Positions 1 through 12,665 are shown, counted from the first letter of the stretch. The stretch: DNA of 64,000 bases from Cryptomeria japonica (GCF_030272615.1 NC_081409.1:651714468-651778467); one strand, 5' to 3'. Notes: generated from the sequence alone by a model not told the origin. Translations and numbers: made by a program.

Positions 1-437
1 TTCTTATCATCCTTTATATTTTAAAGAGATCTCATGGGCTCCATTTTGGCCAATAGTTCTCTCGAGAGGTTAGCACTTCTACCATCATCCATTTTATTCT
101 AAGATCAAAGCAACCTACTACAAAATCTTCATCCTATTTTTTTTATTTGATACGATGCCACATAGTCATGTCATTATATCAAAGATGAACAAAATGTAGA
201 TGCCTAATATTTCCCTAGTACACTATTCTCTGAATCACCTAAATAATTATATTAACTAGTTAATATACTTCATCTAATGTACCCCACCTAATTAAATAAT
301 AACATTACTTTAATTAGTCCATTTTCCTCTCACATAATTAAATAATTTTATTATTTAATTGCATGGCTAAAAAATTAAATAATTTTGTTATCTAGTTATG
401 AGTATATTCTGCCCACCAAATTTCAACAATAAAGGAG
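1..437. other. AT-rich left flank without a gene
   Basis: No supported reading frame is present. The stretch is rich in ATTAAATAAT-like words and ends at the GTTAT target duplication of the Tat element. It could belong to an older repeat cut by the window edge, but no LTR end, tract or coding remnant was recognised. Confidence 0.5.
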
Positions 438-442
438 GTTAT
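438..442. repeat. Target-site duplication GTTAT, left copy (Tat element)
   Basis: The 5 bp directly before the 5' LTR match 27354-27358 directly after the 3' LTR exactly. This fixes both ends of the element and shows it is a full insertion, not a rearranged fragment. Confidence 0.92.
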
Positions 443-1595
443 TGTATACACATAAAAATGGCTATGAGTGATTAAATAAATATTTTATATTTATTTAATA
501 TTTTTTCTCTAATTAAATAGTTAATTTGAAAAGATTAATTTATTTAATTCATTTTGTGTCTTTTTATTGATTAATTTAATTGAAATATTTTATTAATTAA
601 TTCATCTATCATATTTCTCTAATTAATTAAATATCTAATATTTAATTATTCTTTTGATCAATTAATTAAATATCTAATATTTAATTATTTTCTTCAATCA
701 TTTGAATATCTAATATCTAATGATTATTCTTCTATCCTTTAGTCTCAAATATTAAATAATTTCTAAATTATTTGATCTCTTTTCCAACTCATCCTTCCAT
801 CTCCACTTCATCTTTCCTTTGCCAACTCATCAATCATGTGGCTAAAGATATTAATATTTTTTAAATATTAATTCATCATTTATGTCCAACCTCCAAATTT
901 AATGAAATATTGTGTACCTACACATATTTCCTAACCTTCTTCTATATTGCCTCCAACATCCCCACATCATAGGAAGGACTTGAGTCCACTTGTCCTCTCA
1001 TGCTTAGATCTTCTCCAACCATCCCTAGATTCCCTTAGTCAGCAACCCCAGTCAAGGTGAGATGAGTGACACTTGTCTTCTCCTTCCCCCTTTCTCTCAA
1101 CCTTCACCTTTTCTCACAACCATCCAAATTTGTAGATTTGATCATGACCGTTGATCTAGGCCACATCATCTTATCCTCTCAATGTCTATAAAATCAGGAG
1201 TTTGAGTTGAGAAAGAGTTAGTCTTCAAGTGAGTTTTAAAGAAAATCATTTGTGAAAACTTATGCATCCATGAGTTTTAATCTTGAAGCAATTTAGCATA
1301 ATCATTTAGCATTTCATATCATACTATCAGTTAACTATGAGTTATTAGTCCATTCTTCATATGCCATCCTGGAAGCTATCAGTGCTTGTCTGAGAGCACA
1401 CCATCTGCAACCAAGAACAGTGGAGTTAGGAAAGAATGAGACTTAAATCATGAAGGTAAAAATAGTGTTTTTATTTTATATCAATTTCATGTAGTTTCAT
1501 TGGTTGAGTTTGGATTTCCTGTAGCATTTCCTTTGTATTTTGTGAAACTAATATGTTGCAGGTAGTATTCTGATGATGAAATTGAAGTCGACACA
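443..1595 (+). repeat. 5' LTR of the Tat element
   Basis: 1153 bp, starting TGTATACAC and ending GTCGACACA. The first 350 bases are very AT-rich with repeated TATCTAATATTTAATTA words. A plausible transcription start lies in the last third, near CTCAATGTCTATAAAATCAG (about 1178-1197), where TATAAAA is a candidate TATA box; the same string occurs in the 3' LTR near 26956. Confidence 0.93.
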
Positions 1596-1615
1596 TTTTG
1601 GTGCCCACCATGGGA
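1596..1615 (+). other. Primer binding site candidate of the Tat element
   Basis: TTTTGGTGCCCACCATGGGA follows the LTR end directly. The TGGNGCCCACC-TGGGG form resembles primer sites I recall for other Tat-lineage elements. I cannot name the priming tRNA with confidence. Confidence 0.65.
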
Positions 1616-3788
1616 CTCAGAGCCTCGCATATTATTTCTAATATCCTATCTAATTATCACAAAAGCAAATTTAACACATTTGTAATACAAATTGATGCCT
1701 GTGTGAGTTTTGATAATGCCTTGATTTGATAGGTTAGTGCTTTTGTCCTGCACGTTAGCACATTTGTCATTTAGGTTAGCGCTTTTGTTTATAAATCAAT
1801 GCATTTAATCTTCAAAACAACATTTTTGTCCTTCAGGTTAGCGCATTTGTTAGTTTGGTTAATGCTTTTGTTAGAGAATTCTCACTTCTTAGTTCGTAGA
1901 GTAGTGTTTTTGTGTTTCAGGTTAGTGCTTTTGTCCTTTAGGTTAGCATTTTAGAGGTGAAAGATAGTGCATCTGTTAGGATAGCACTTTTATTTGCAAC
2001 TGACAAAATTTTCTTGCAAGTCTGAATGTCCAAGAACTTAAATTTTTCAAACTACTGACATGCATGTGTAGGATTGTTTTTAAAGCAAATTTCATACATT
2101 TCCTCACCTAGTTAATTAAGAGTTCTATTTTGGAAAGTAACACATCATGTCATGCTCATTTAGCTTAACTACAGGGGATAAATTAACAACATGCAACCTA
2201 CATTTTGAGTGACTTCTTTAAAATAGTTGCACATAGATTTTTAGAAGGCTAAAATGAACTTGTGTTTTCTATGCTTGATGAAGTAGTAGGTAAGTATGCT
2301 CTCACCATCATATGGTGATCAGAAAACCAGACCTACTTTCTTCTATGTATAACCTTTAGAGGGTCTGCCTTCCCAAGCTTCCTTGAGGGGGCTAGTGAGA
2401 GGGGAATGACCCAAAGTGGAAACGGGCTAATATCGAGTCCTTCCAATCCACTCTAAATAAATTGTGTTTGTGAGGAAAGTCACAAGCAACATATGCTAAT
2501 AAGTTCATACCGACACTATGTTTCCCCATAAACCCTATGGAACATAACCTCTATAGGTAGGGAACCTTCTATATTTATAGAGCTGAAAGTGTCATATGTA
2601 TGGCCACATGACCAGAAGCCTTTACTAAAAACCACTTGTACTAGTTGCCAAAATCCTTCTAATTGTTGGCACAGGAGGTTGGAGCTCTAATGCATCTCAC
2701 ACACATACAGTTCTTAGTCTAGATATAAAGTTTTCCATGGGGATTTTTCATGGAAACTGGTGCTTGGCTGCCCCGAAGAAGTGAGTGTTGAGGGTGGAGC
2801 CAGTGAGGTAAAGCATCTAAATATCTGCTTTGAATAGCATAGCCTTGAGGGAAACCCCATGTGAGATTCAACAATTATTGTCTCAACCTGCCATAGGATT
2901 TGTACTTGCTTATGCATTTTGTTTTCAAAAACATTGTGTCTTCTATGTCTATGACATGTTCAAAATGATAAAAAATTGAAGAAAATAATCATCTAAAAAC
3001 GAGCGAAAATCCAACAACTTGCTGAAGGATTTGAGGAAAATCCTTGAAACATAATCATAATAGAACTTTCAAGCAACAAAATAGTGCTTTTATCTCATAA
3101 GTTAACACTCTTTGCCACAAGAGTTAGCACAAAGGATTTTTCCACATCTAAAAAGCATATCAAACCAAATTTTTAACATCAGTATCAAAACACTTCTTGA
3201 GTAGATTTGTCTCTAAACTATCACACATTTTCAAACTAGTTCAATAATTGGGTCACTAATCCAACAAGTTATTTCCGAAAGGTTTCCATAAGCATAAACA
3301 TTCAACAAGCTATTGATTCAAACATTTTAAGTGCAAAAATCAACATCATTGTCAAGTTTCTCATCCGAATATATCAAATCCTCTATCACGAAGCTTGATC
3401 AATTCATCTTGTGTTCATTTTCTTGGATATATCTTCCCTATTTTGAACCTAGGTCATATCAAAATTAGAATTGCACCAACTTTGGAATCAAACAAACTTA
3501 TAAACTATCGGATTCTTATATGACTTTTAAGTATTGCCTTAAGAAAATAAAACCCAGTTATAAATCTACTCAGAAAAGAATAAGATTCTTTTATATCAAT
3601 TGCAAGATCTTATTAAACCATAGGACATTCCTATACCATTTTCGTCACTATTTATGTGGTTACGAGACAGAGTTTGATAGAGAAATTTTGCAAGGATGTG
3701 CTTCTCAACAAAGAGACGCTTTATCACAATGAACAAGCAATAGTGGTAAAATAAACAAAGCATATCTTCCTAAACCAATAAACACTTA
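1616..3788 (+). other. Untranslated leader of the Tat element
   Basis: About 2.2 kb between the primer site and the first gag-like frame. Short frames here (for example 3520-3732) match no family I know and lack context. The first part holds a diverged array of GGTTAGYGCTTTTGT words, listed separately. The rest shows no structure I can name. Confidence 0.7.
1730..1995 (+). repeat. Diverged array of GGTTAGCGCTTTTGT-like words
   Basis: At least eight variants of GTTAGYGC(T/A)TTTGT occur at irregular spacing, for example near 1732, 1753, 1777, 1838, 1857 and 1920. A few more weak copies lie near 3070-3135. The spacing is too irregular for a simple tandem repeat. Confidence 0.7.
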
Positions 3789-4194
3789 TTGAGTTGTCCT
3801 TTGGAAACTTCAAAATTTTCAAACAATCACATGCCAATTTGGACTAGAGCTCAATACGAACAACTTAGAAAACAACAAAAACAAATGAAGGAAGAAGATA
3901 ATCTGATATTCCACACTTTTGGGTATACCATTGTTGATGAAGAAGTGGTCAAGAACACCATTAGAGACCTTGAGAAAGATTTCAAATTTGATAGACTAAT
4001 GGAAAAATTATTGGCGAAATAAAAAGAGAAATATCTTTTGATGTTGACAAAATTAGGAGCTAAATTGCCACAAGACTTTAACATAGAAAGCTTGAAACAA
4101 GATGCAGAGGCAAGTAATGCTCAAAACATAGATGATCTAAACATCGAAGATGTAAACAAAGAAAGTCATGAAGAGACAAGAAAAGAACGTGATG
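3789..4194 (+). pseudogene. Tat gag, N-terminal piece (before the nested insertion)
   Basis: A frame beginning MSCPLETSKF runs about 77 codons to a stop at 4020-4022. The same frame then continues (KEKYLLMLTKLG...) to the insertion point at 4194. The text is hydrophilic and helical, with many Lys and Glu. If the nested element and one TGATG copy are removed, this frame runs directly into the frame at 16620. That shows the two pieces are one gag interrupted by the chromovirus. The upstream start is uncertain. Confidence 0.7.
4190..4194. repeat. Target-site duplication TGATG, left copy (chromovirus)
   Basis: TGATG at 4190-4194 is repeated at 16615-16619 on the other side of the nested element, fixing its ends. 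Confidence 0.93.
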
Positions 4195-7100
4195 TGTAAT
4201 TCCCTGCCAGGAACTCCAAAGGAATACCCACAACAAGGGTGAAACAATTTTTTTTTTCAAAGTATAAACAATATAGGTGCATAACACACAACATGCACGA
4301 TAACACAAGCGGAAGACTTACACCAGAATTCCTTAAGGTTACCAACGAAGAATCAAAACCAAAAGATAAATTCCATAATTAAGGTTAATCCAATAATATA
4401 TCATTAACTCAATGATCACAAGAAGCCATAAGAAATACAGATACACCATTGAAATAATGAAAGGATACAATATAATTCTCTCTTCAATAAGCATGTACAC
4501 ATAACATAAAGGAAACTGATAAATAACATCGCAATATTAGGATTACATTGCTCTTCCAATACATGGCTTCTCAATATACATATAAGGATACAACTTAACC
4601 AATTACAAGGTTACAAAAGATCATGATACAATGACCACATAGGTTTCCAGATAACAATAATCTCCAAACATGGGATTAGCATGAGCCACTATCCATAGAA
4701 ACACCTACGAAGCCAATCCTCACATGAAGGTACAAACAAGTACATCCGATGGGAAGTGGCACTACCACCCAACCATGTAATTCCCAAAATGGAATCACCC
4801 CATCGTGCTAGGAGATAGTTGAGGACCCTAAAAAACAAAAGCATGACATGGTCGACAAAACAATATGACCATGACAACACAAAGAAACTCCACAATAATT
4901 TAGGTGACTCAACATCACAAATACACAAGAGAAATGAATTCACACACACAAGTGAATCAAAATCACAAAATACAAGTGACCCTAAAGAGAGAGTGTCATC
5001 ACATAGCTTATGATGGTTACCATGGTCAACCTCCATAGGTCCAGGCTCACTATCTTGGTAACCTTCCCCGAACCTCCGGCTCCAACTAAGTCTTATGCAG
5101 ACCCTACTAGCCTTTTGTGGAGACAAGGTGGTCAGTTTGCCATTCCAAGCCTTCTCACTACATTATGAGCCTCAGTACAAGAACTCATCGATGTGCAAGG
5201 TATAATATCTTTATTAATGTTTGAGAACTACCCACCTAATCAATTAATTAGATTGTCACTTATTATCTTACTTTCAAAGGGTCATCCTGCCAACCTCTTT
5301 GGGTGCAACCCCCATTCGAAAGAAAATCTCTCAAAGGACACTAAACAAACATGGTCACTCCATGAGGACCCTATGATGAAGCAAACAACCATAACACCAC
5401 TATCCAAAAACAAGTGGTCCAAACAATGACATACTAACTCTTGGTTAACCATAAGGCAAAGACACTACATGGTTAAGACAACAAAGTCATCATATATCAT
5501 GTGGTCAAAGGTACCAAATATGCCACCACATGACGACTAAACCACAGACCAAAAATAACACAAAACAACTTTTTGCAATGGAAATTTAATTTCACTAAGC
5601 CCGCACTTAGACAATCTTTGAGAAATCATAATCATAAGCACTTGCAACATTTTTTGATTGAAAATTAAATAAAACACTCTACCATTCACATCTATTCAAT
5701 TTCTAGTTCAATATTCTATCAAGAATGAAATTCACGTCAAATATTCAATCGAATAAAACATGAATTCCTAACAGACATTAAATTCATTTCTAGAATATAT
5801 ATCCAAATTAACCAATTTGAATTACTAATTCATGCCTTGATTTCCAAAGATAACTTTATTAATCCACTTAATAAAAATCACTACTTATTTAATATAAAAT
5901 TCACTTTAAAATATTTCATTTAAAAAAATTAAATTCATAGCACATACCGATTTGTACCGGTACGGTTACATGGTCAAGCGGGGGTCAAGGCCAAACTGCA
6001 ACAGTGGTGCTGCCAAGGCTGCATATACTACCTGCCTATAGTACTATTGTTGATTGATAGCAAGCCTACTGACCGGTAGCGCTGCTGCCAATTGGTAGCA
6101 GACGCTACTGACTGGTAGCACTGCTACCAACTGGTAGCAGATGCTACTGACTGGTAGCACTACTACCAACTGGTAGTAGTCCTACTGACTAGTGGTGCTG
6201 CTACCACTGATAGCACTACTACCAACTGGTAGTAGTCCTACAGACCGGTAGTACTGCTACCAAACAGTAATAGTCCTACTGACCAATAGTATTGCTACCA
6301 CGTAGTAGTTCTGTCGACTGGTAGTACTGCTACTTGTGGGCAGCAAACACTACCGACCTGTGTGGTGGGAATATCCCACCACGGGGTAAGGTAAAGTCCA
6401 AACTAATAAAAATTCTTACTTCTTAAGCATTTAAAAATCACAAGATACTAATCATTTAAACATAAAAATGATTCATTTCTAGATCGTTTCACAGGCACAC
6501 ACACGCAGTGCCAAGATCCAATTCAAATGGATATTTACCAATACAGTAAATGGTGAAATACATTCACACAAGAACCCCAAATCTTGGGCAATAAGATAAT
6601 AGGAAGCACACATAAAACTATATCCAATTCATTCTATTCCAAATAGAACAGGAAATCCAAGAAGTTGATTTTCAAGAGCACAAAAACATACAGCAAATAG
6701 AGAAATGAGCCATTTCTTTTCTATAAGCAAACATATGATAAAATCTTCATAAAATCAACAATAAAATGTATTCTTTCTTACATTCCAATAATTCCACAAG
6801 AATTTACAAGGAGATTTGCATCTTTTCAACACACAGGAAGCAATTAAAAAATCAAATTTAAATTTCAAAACAAGAAGAGATTATCCAACCTTGAAGCAAA
6901 CTAGAAGCAAAATGGTGGAAGAATACCAGACCTTGCAAACCAAATCAAATTCCAGCTCCTCCTTCAGAATGTTTTTACCAAATTTCTCTTCCCACTTTTC
7001 TCCCCTCCCATTCCTGTGAATTTCTAGAATTATATGGTAAAATAATTTCAACCTAAACTTTCTAGGTTGAAAGTTTTCTCCACCAATCAGATTAAATTAT

Positions 7101-8064
7101 TTTAAAAGTAAAAAGCAATAAAATTTACTCTTTTCTAAAAACAATTCTTTTCCAACAATAAAATGAAAAAGTCAATTGGAAAGGTAAAAGGAAATTTTTT
7201 TTATTTTGTTTTCTATTTTCCATTTTAACATTTAAATGGCTTAGGCAATTATTTATTTCCTTCCACAATATATATTAATGCACTTTACACAATGAAATAT
7301 GCCATTTAACCATTTAATCTAGCAAACCATTAATTTAATTAAATCAATAATCTCATAGCATAATAATTAACTAATTACACCAGCATAAGATAGCATCATC
7401 CATTCAATTAAATAACCATATAGATGAACGAAAACACATAAAATGAAGAATGATCAAATGACGACTCATAATGACCAAACCAAAGCACTATGAATCGCAT
7501 ACTAGCCAGACAGGAAAGACAATCGACTGATAACACTCACATGAGTGTAACTGCAGGTCAAGTTATGGTCCAACAACTATCTCCTCCACTTCCATCAGTG
7601 ATATAAGGCATGCTCAGACCTGTGAAACTAGGTGGAGTCGATACCCCGTACCTACCCGGTACTTGTACCTATAATGTCCTGCACCAAAGAACCACACGTG
7701 CATATAGAAATATATATATATATATATATACAGACATGACACACACAACAATGAAGGAGAGTCGTGATGTTCCCTATCTCACTGGAGTGAGTGACGGAAA
7801 ATTATCTCCTCGCATCCCATACACATGCAAACACGCAACACATAAATAACGCATTGCACATATTGGGTAAGAGTGTCAATCCATGATAATGATCCATAAA
7901 ATAACATTAATCATAAGCACTAAGATACTGCATAAAATCATACACCATAGATCCAGATAAAGAAAGAAATAACATCGCATAAAATCTAAATCAATATATA
8001 ATAATGTTCCACTGAAGTCAATAAAAAACATACAAAAAGAGTCTGATCAAGGAGGGGTACTACA
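4195..8064 (-). repeat. 3' LTR of the chromovirus (left copy)
   Basis: 3870 bp, TGTAATTCCC to GGGGTACTACA on the plus strand. It aligns along its whole length with 12818-16614. It contains the palindrome cluster at about 6030-6360 and a short (AT)n run near 7710. Small frames inside it occur in only one copy or mutate freely, and are not genes. Confidence 0.93.
6030..6360. repeat. Cluster of short palindromes in the LTR (left copy)
   Basis: Repeated variants of GACTGGTAGCACTGCTACCA, with a period of about 38 bp. The core TGGTAGCACTGCTACCA is a perfect 17-bp palindrome around a central C. Units vary between GTAGCA and GTAGTA and become ragged toward the right end. Base composition is clearly GC-richer than the surrounding LTR. 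Confidence 0.88.
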
Positions 8065-8077
8065 TCCTCCCCCCCCA
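8065..8077 (-). other. Polypurine tract of the chromovirus
   Basis: On the plus strand TCCTCCCCCCCCA abuts the LTR at 8064. On the minus strand this is a purine tract of G and A directly upstream of the 3' LTR, the expected primer for plus-strand DNA synthesis. Confidence 0.85.
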
Positions 8078-8100
8078 AGCCTAGGCTTACTCTTGGAAGC

Positions 8101-8445
8101 CTAAAACAGATAAGAATAAAGCTCTCTCATCTTCACTGCATCTTCCCATGTCACTGAGGTCTCATCACTTGGATCCCATAGGACCCTTACCTTCTCGATG
8201 GTACGACCCCTGAGGGTCAAATCCTGTCGTCGAAGAATGTGCACGGGCTCCATGGAAAGCTGCCCATCCTTGACCTGTAGAGTGTTCCAATCAAGAACAT
8301 GAGTCACATCAGGATGATAAGTTCGAAGAATAGAAACATGAAAGACATTGTGGATGCGAGATAGACTCGGTGGTAAGGAAAGATGGTAGGCAACAGGTCC
8401 TATCCTCTCAAGGATCTCAAAAGGGCCTACAAAATGAGGTGCCAA
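8101..8445 (-). pseudogene. Integrase C-terminus and chromodomain-like tail (chromovirus)
   Basis: 114 codons from [16 protein letters not shown] to the stop after RELYSYLF. The first 45 residues are the usual integrase tail (GPF.I..RIG.VAY.L.LP, then [10 protein letters not shown]). The last 50 residues ([20 protein letters not shown]...VRVLW...[13 protein letters not shown]) fit the C-terminal chromodomain of Tekay/Del elements, which in the family targets integration to heterochromatin. The tail is intact in length. It is one segment of a polyprotein and has no start of its own. Confidence 0.88.
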
Positions 8446-8478
8446 CTTAGAACCCTTTCCATAACAAATCAGACTCTT

Positions 8479-9597
8479 CTATGGATGCACTCTCAAAAAT
8501 ACATGGTTGCCAACAGAAAAATTATGATCTACTCTATGGGCATCGACATACTTCTTCTGCCTATCCTGAGTAGCAACCAAATGCCCATGAATCTGCTCAA
8601 CCTGCTGCTCCATTTCATGAAGCAAATCCGATCCTAAATGCACCCTATCCTCCAACTGATCCCAACTCAAAGGAGTACGAAAAGGATGACCATACAAAGC
8701 TTGGAAGGGAGACATGCCTATAGAGCTGTGATATCCATTGTTATAAGAAAACTCCACAAGGCAAAGATATTCCTCCCAGCATAATTGCTGGTCCATAACA
8801 TACATGCAAAGCATGTCCTCCAAAACCTGATTCACACACTCAGTCTGACCATCAGTCTCTGGGTGATAAGATGAACTAAAGTTCAACTGGGTTCCCAAAG
8901 CATGTTGAAGTGAGGTCCATAAGATTGAAGTAAAGACAAGGTCTCTATCAGAAATGATCCGCCTTTGGATCCCATGCAACCTCACCACATATTCCAAGAA
9001 GACTCATGCCACCACTGCTGCTGTATAAGAAGATTAAATAGGAACAAAATGAGCAACTTTGGTCAATCTATCAATAATGACCATGATGGCATCATGACGA
9101 TGCGAAGAAATAGGTAACCCCACAATGAAATCCATTGAAATGATATCCCATTTCCAATCTGGTATCAAATTAGGTTGTAAAAGCCCTGCAGGGTGTTGAT
9201 GCTTTGTCTTCACTCACTGACATTCTAAGCACTTCGACACAAAATCAGAAATGTCACATTTCATACTAGCCCAATGATATATCTGTCTAAGATCTACATG
9301 CATCTTCTTGACACCAGGGTGTGTCGAATAAGGTGCACAATGGGCCTCAATCACGATCAAAATGCGATGACCCTCCAAAGGAGGTACATAGATCCATTCA
9401 AGATGTCGAAGAAGACCATCTAACTCAAGAGTATAACTAGAATATCTACCCTCTAATGGTCTTCCAGACTCTACCACGGCTCTAACATCCTGATAGCAGG
9501 TGTCTTGAGGAAGAACTCCAAGAATTCTCTCACTCAAGTCCACACCAAGGGACAATGTTGCAACCTCATGGTGCCTATGGCTCAAAGCATCTGCCAC
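8479..9597 (-). pseudogene. Integrase (chromovirus)
   Basis: Two open pieces, 9597-9214 and 8997-8479. The first has the HHCC zinc-binding module (H and H near HCAPYSTHPG, then CLECQ). The second has ISDRD with the second catalytic Asp and TDGQTECVNQVLED with the catalytic Glu. The first catalytic Asp lies in the broken stretch 8998-9213, which contains stops. The family joins the element cDNA to host DNA in the nucleus. Confidence 0.9.
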
Positions 9598-9599
9598 TA

Positions 9600-10278
9600 C
9601 ATTCTCTTTCCCCTAAATATAACAAACCTCAAAATCATACTCGCAAAGGAATTCCATCCATCTTCACTGTCGAGAATTCAAGTTCGGCTACGTGAAAATA
9701 TATTGCAAACTGCGGTGATCACTATGCAGCTCAAATCGATGCCCCAACAAGAAATATCTCCATCAAACCAACACATGCACTACAGTTGCCAACTCCAAGT
9801 CATGAACTGGATAGTTCAACTCATTATCCTTGAGTTTGCAAGACTCATAGGAAACCGCACATCCATCCTGCATAAGCACCACACCTATACCTTCTAAGGA
9901 GGCATCTGTGCACACCATGAAATCTTTGGATGGATCAAGAATTGCCAAAATCGGAGCACTAACAAGGATTTCCTTCAAGGTATGAAAAGATGACTCACAC
10001 TTCTTTGACCAAATGAACTTCTTCCCTTTCCTCTGAAGAGAAGTAATTAGGTGGCCTATCCAAGAAAATATCTCCACAAAGAGATGGTAATATTTGGCCA
10101 AACCCATGAAACTTCGAACCTCATAAACATTGGTCAACACTGGCCAATCAAAAATGGATGGGATCTTGGAAGGATCCATAGATACACCTTCTCTCAAGAC
10201 TATATGACCAAGATAGCTCACCTCTGATAGGAAGAAATCACACTTTGCCAAATTTGCAAAAAGTTGATTCTCCCTCAA
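9600..10278 (-). pseudogene. Reverse transcriptase connection and RNase H (chromovirus)
   Basis: The open piece 10278-9763 starts in the thumb region (LFANLAKCDFFLSEVSYLGH) and runs into RNase H, where DFMVCTDASLEGIGVVLMQ holds the first catalytic Asp. A typical sequence would be NYPVHDLELATVVHAL; here it is followed by a break near 9760. RNase H degrades the RNA strand of the RNA-DNA hybrid during replication. Confidence 0.87.
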
Positions 10279-10281
10279 GCA

Positions 10282-10730
10282 CTACAATACTTGATAGAAG
10301 TGACCCTCGTGCTCTTCCATAGATCTATAATAAATCAATATGTCATCCAAGAACACAAGGACAAAGTGGTCAAGGTAGGTGCGAAAAACCCCATTCATAA
10401 GATTCATGAATACTGAAGGTGCGTTCTTCAACCCAAATGGCACCACTATGAACTCATGGTGACCATAACGAGTATGAAATATCATCCTATGAATGTCAAC
10501 ATCATGAATGTGCAACTAATGATACCTAGATTTTAGATCTATCTTAGAGAAAACCTTGGCTCCCTTTACCTAATCAAATAGATCATCTATTCGAGGCAAT
10601 GGATATCGATTCCGGATGGTTACCTTATTCAACTGTCGATAATCAATGCATAACTGAAGAGAAACATCCTTCTTCTTAACGAAGATAACTGGCGCACCCC
10701 AAGGAGAAACAATAGGATGAATGAACCCCT
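10282..10730 (-). pseudogene. Reverse transcriptase, fingers and palm (chromovirus)
   Basis: Reading down the minus strand from about 10730, one sees [34 protein letters not shown], then [18 protein letters not shown] and [13 protein letters not shown]. The catalytic pair of Asp residues in FLDD is present. Stops interrupt between 10515 and 10730. Confidence 0.9.
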
Positions 10731-11040
10731 TGGCCAACAACTCCTCAACCTACAACTTCAACTCACTCAACTCTTGAGTAGTCATCTGATAAGTTTCTCT
10801 CGAAATAGGTTCCACACCTAGAACCAAGTCAATGCAAAAAACTATGTCTCTCTTCAAAGGCATACTGGAAATATCCAAAGAAAACACATCAACATACTAT
10901 CAAAGAATAGGGTGACAATCAAGAGAAATTTCTTGACTCTCTTCTTCATCCACATCCTCAAAAGCAATTGTAAAAAGATGACACCCTTGATGCATGCACC
11001 ACCTAAGTTGCATAGTGGAAATCATATGTAAGGATATCAA

Positions 11041-11487
11041 TCACTGAACTCTAATGATCCCTACTCTCCTGCCATGGTCATCTAAACACTCTACTATCTT
11101 CAGAAAATAGTCTACATGAGCGCTGTGAGATGATAACCAATCCATCCCCAACACAACTCCATAGGACCCCAAAGGAATGACTTGAAGGTCAACTGAAGTG
11201 ATAAAGGGTACTAGGTCCAACTCACAACTGTGAATGAAGGCATTTACAAACACACGCACATTGGTAGCCAACTCTACTTGCTACCTATCTGCCTGCTTAG
11301 CAGACATGAGCCCATGCCGCTCCACAATGGATGAAGAAATAAAATAATTTGAAGCACCAAAATAAAAAAGTACAGAGATAGGAATACCACACAACACACT
11401 TGTGGTCTCAATCACAGTACTCTCATGCTCAGCTTGATGATCATCCATTGCTACAAATACTCTATGGGATCTACCTGCATCCCCCAC
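11041..11487 (-). pseudogene. Aspartic protease (chromovirus), active site lost
   Basis: Two frames, 11487-11281 and 11271-11041, cover the retropepsin-like region, ending with VVLGMDWLSSHSAHVDY, a standard motif after the protease in chromoviruses. The active-site motif, normally DSGA in LFDSGASHSFIS, reads YFGA here (VLFYFGASNYFISS). The catalytic Asp is therefore replaced by Tyr and the enzyme would be inactive. Confidence 0.87.
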
Positions 11488-11499
11488 TATCGGCTTTGA

Positions 11500-12665
11500 T
11501 GCGGTTGGCCTCTAGCTATGTGTCTGGTGAGGACGCTGAGGGAACTGAGTGGCTTTGTGGCCAAACTGACCACAAGAGAAGAAAGCTCCTCTAACAGGTC
11601 CTCTACTCCCAGATGACCCACTGGACTGCTGAAAGCTCACCCCACTAGGGGCCTAAGATGCACCCTATGAGGATTTCCCTGGAAAGGTCTGCCTACTCTT
11701 CCAAAATTGAGAGTTACCACCACGCTAGCCTTGAGACTTCTTTGGTCTCGGTAGCTATTGCTATTGCTGCTAACCACCCTTACCAGGTGCCTGAGGACCC
11801 CTAAGAGGTGCAATAGTATGGGATTGATTCCCTCTCCCTCTAGACCTCTACTAAAGAAGGCTCAAAAACTCTCACTCCTCCACTGATGCAGTCATTAAGA
11901 CCCCTCAAGAAGTGCTGAAAAAACATAGCCTCATCATTGCCGATCCTGACATACTATTTGAGCTCATAAAACCTGTGCTCAAACTAATCTACTGATAACC
12001 CAAACTGGCGCAGAGCATAGAACTCATCTGTACATGACTGCCTCCACTAGGGTGAGAGAAATCATGCACTAAATCTCTCCAAAAAAATCTCCCATGACAT
12101 GGTGTTAATGCTCACACCAATCCTCTCCTCCTCTAACCTCCACTAGATAGATGCAAAACTCTCGAGACGCATGATAGTGCATCTCACCTTGGTGTTTCTA
12201 CCATATGGATACATGGCAAAAGACTGATCTAAACTGATAAGCCACGTCTTTGCCTCGAGACTAGTACCTTTACTATCAAAGAAAGGAGGATTGGACCTCA
12301 TCAAGTCCCTCATGTGCCCCATGTTAGCTGGATCCTGGTACACTGGGACCTCTCTCCCCCTAGGAGATCTCTCTCTCTGGAATCTATTGATGGGGCTCCA
12401 CTACCTTGGCATGGATGGGCTGATCCACCTCAGGTTTGGGGCCCAGTCTACCTAGCACCTCCTAAAACATCTATCGTAGCTCTTCCCTTTCGGGAACCTA
12501 CTCTCCTAAATGCATTCCCTCCTGATGAATCGACTAATCCTGATCCACACTTGCATGAGTGGGTGGTGGCAAAGGACTATGGCGGTCACAACCTCGACCC
12601 AGTCCTCCTCCTAGGCCTCTGGTGTAGCCACCAACATGACCACCTCCCTTGGCTTTCCTAGCCAT
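11500..12665 (-). pseudogene. Gag (chromovirus)
   Basis: A start ATG at 12665-12663 gives MARKAKGGGHVGG. The central open part 12343-12143 holds the gag core (NPPFFDSKGTSLEAKTWLISLDQSFAMY, the usual F.G..DP..A..WL pattern). Near 11535-11590 a zinc-knuckle relic reads SCGQFGHKATQF, with the outer Cys residues replaced by Phe. Several stops interrupt it. Gag would form the particle and package the RNA. Confidence 0.8.

Noticed and set aside
4689-5126. A 145-codon minus-strand frame in the chromovirus LTR
   Set aside because: It lies in LTR sequence, is shorter and differently broken in the other LTR copy (13451-13660), and matches no protein family I know.
7610-7849. Frames at 7610-7849 and 16166-16399 present in both chromovirus LTRs
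   Set aside because: They are conserved only because LTRs are duplicates; they include a TA-repeat and show no domain.
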